Assembly (NCBI GenBank): GCA_016711405.1
Contig: JADJSZ010000045.1
Span: forward strand, 1-16,068
DNA from: Candidatus Hadersleviella danica
GTDB lineage: Bacteria; Chloroflexota; Anaerolineae; Promineifilales; Promineifilaceae
Reading direction: 5' to 3'
Length of the DNA stretch: 16,068 bases
The notes under the pieces were generated by a model. The model was given only the letters and a program-made list of their open reading frames with translations. It ran no database searches and had not been told where the DNA came from. The position numbers and the translations under genes were made by a program. Positions 16,065-16,068 of this stretch are shown one piece after another (within the stretch, counting starts at the first letter, position 1; each line of letters starts with the position of its first letter).

Positions 16065-16065
16065 C
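16041..16065 (-). repeat. IS right terminal inverted repeat
   Basis: The partner of 14673-14697. It encodes the transposase C-terminus MAKNSRH and stop on the plus strand, so repeat and coding sequence are under joint constraint. Confidence 0.92.
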
Positions 16066-16068
16066 GCT

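Larger units (their letters stand above)
14673..16065 (+). mobile_element. IS256-family insertion sequence, complete
   Basis: A 1393-bp element bounded by 25-bp terminal inverted repeats with one mismatch and containing a single transposase gene that fills it. The three bases visible beyond the right end (GCT) do not match the first bases of an 8- or 9-bp left flank (TAC or GTA), so a target duplication cannot be confirmed. Unlike the rest of the window it has no frame breaks and none of the ACGGCC/GGCCGT words. Confidence 0.9.

Noticed and set aside
1..16068. CRISPR array
   Set aside because: The only evenly repeated units are the two RNA copies and the spacer repeats; there is no series of regular repeats with unique spacers and no cas gene.

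Overview
The window is bacterial chromosomal DNA, probably from a Chloroflexota member (Anaerolineae/Caldilineae-like). This is an inference from the gene set: isopentenyl phosphate kinase, GTP-type PEP carboxykinase, a LonB/LonC-like protease, a Bacillus/E. coli YbiT-type ABC-F protein and a propeller protein. No marker gene settles the taxonomy. Nearly every single-copy gene is broken by one-base insertions or deletions, often in homopolymers, while reading the neighbouring frame restores family-typical protein. I therefore read most breaks as residual long-read assembly errors, not gene decay. CDS coordinates below span the reconstructed genes across those frame changes.

Layout. Positions 1-2836 hold a leftward cluster: an HD-domain phosphohydrolase, a MuiA-like DUF4140/DUF4139 protein, and the 5' end of the GTPase gene hflX, which runs off the left edge. 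Positions 2837-3442 are non-coding and contain two near-identical units of 63-67 bp. Each has its own promoter-like sequence at matching spacing, a hairpin and a T-run, so they look like tandem small-RNA genes. Positions 3443-5790 hold a rightward LonB/LonC-like protease. Converging on it is a leftward series: isopentenyl phosphate kinase (5877-6650), ybeY (6691-7152), a ybiT-like ABC-F gene (7255-8894), a DEAD-box RNA helicase (8979-10435) and pckG (10658-12481). A divergent control region (12482-12769) carries a perfect TGTGA-N6-TCACA palindrome and a strong rightward promoter. It is followed by a membrane-anchored beta-propeller protein (12770-14606). The right end is a complete IS256-family element (14673-16065) with an intact transposase.

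Two window-wide patterns stand out. First, the words ACGGCC/GGCCGT and the palindrome ACGGCCGT (at least 11 copies by eye, against less than one expected) are scattered through genes and spacers but absent from the IS, like a highly iterated palindrome. Second, almost every spacer from 5791 to 14672 is filled with a low-complexity, often self-complementary sequence belonging to a few families (GTGTAGTGGTAT-like, ACGAAGTAC-like, GAGATAGAG-like, GGTTATTGG-like).

Functionally, HflX, YbeY, YbiT and the DEAD-box helicase all act on ribosomes, rRNA or translation. Lon handles protein quality control, PckG gluconeogenesis and IPK isoprenoid precursor supply. The paired small-RNA units are the best candidate for something undescribed.
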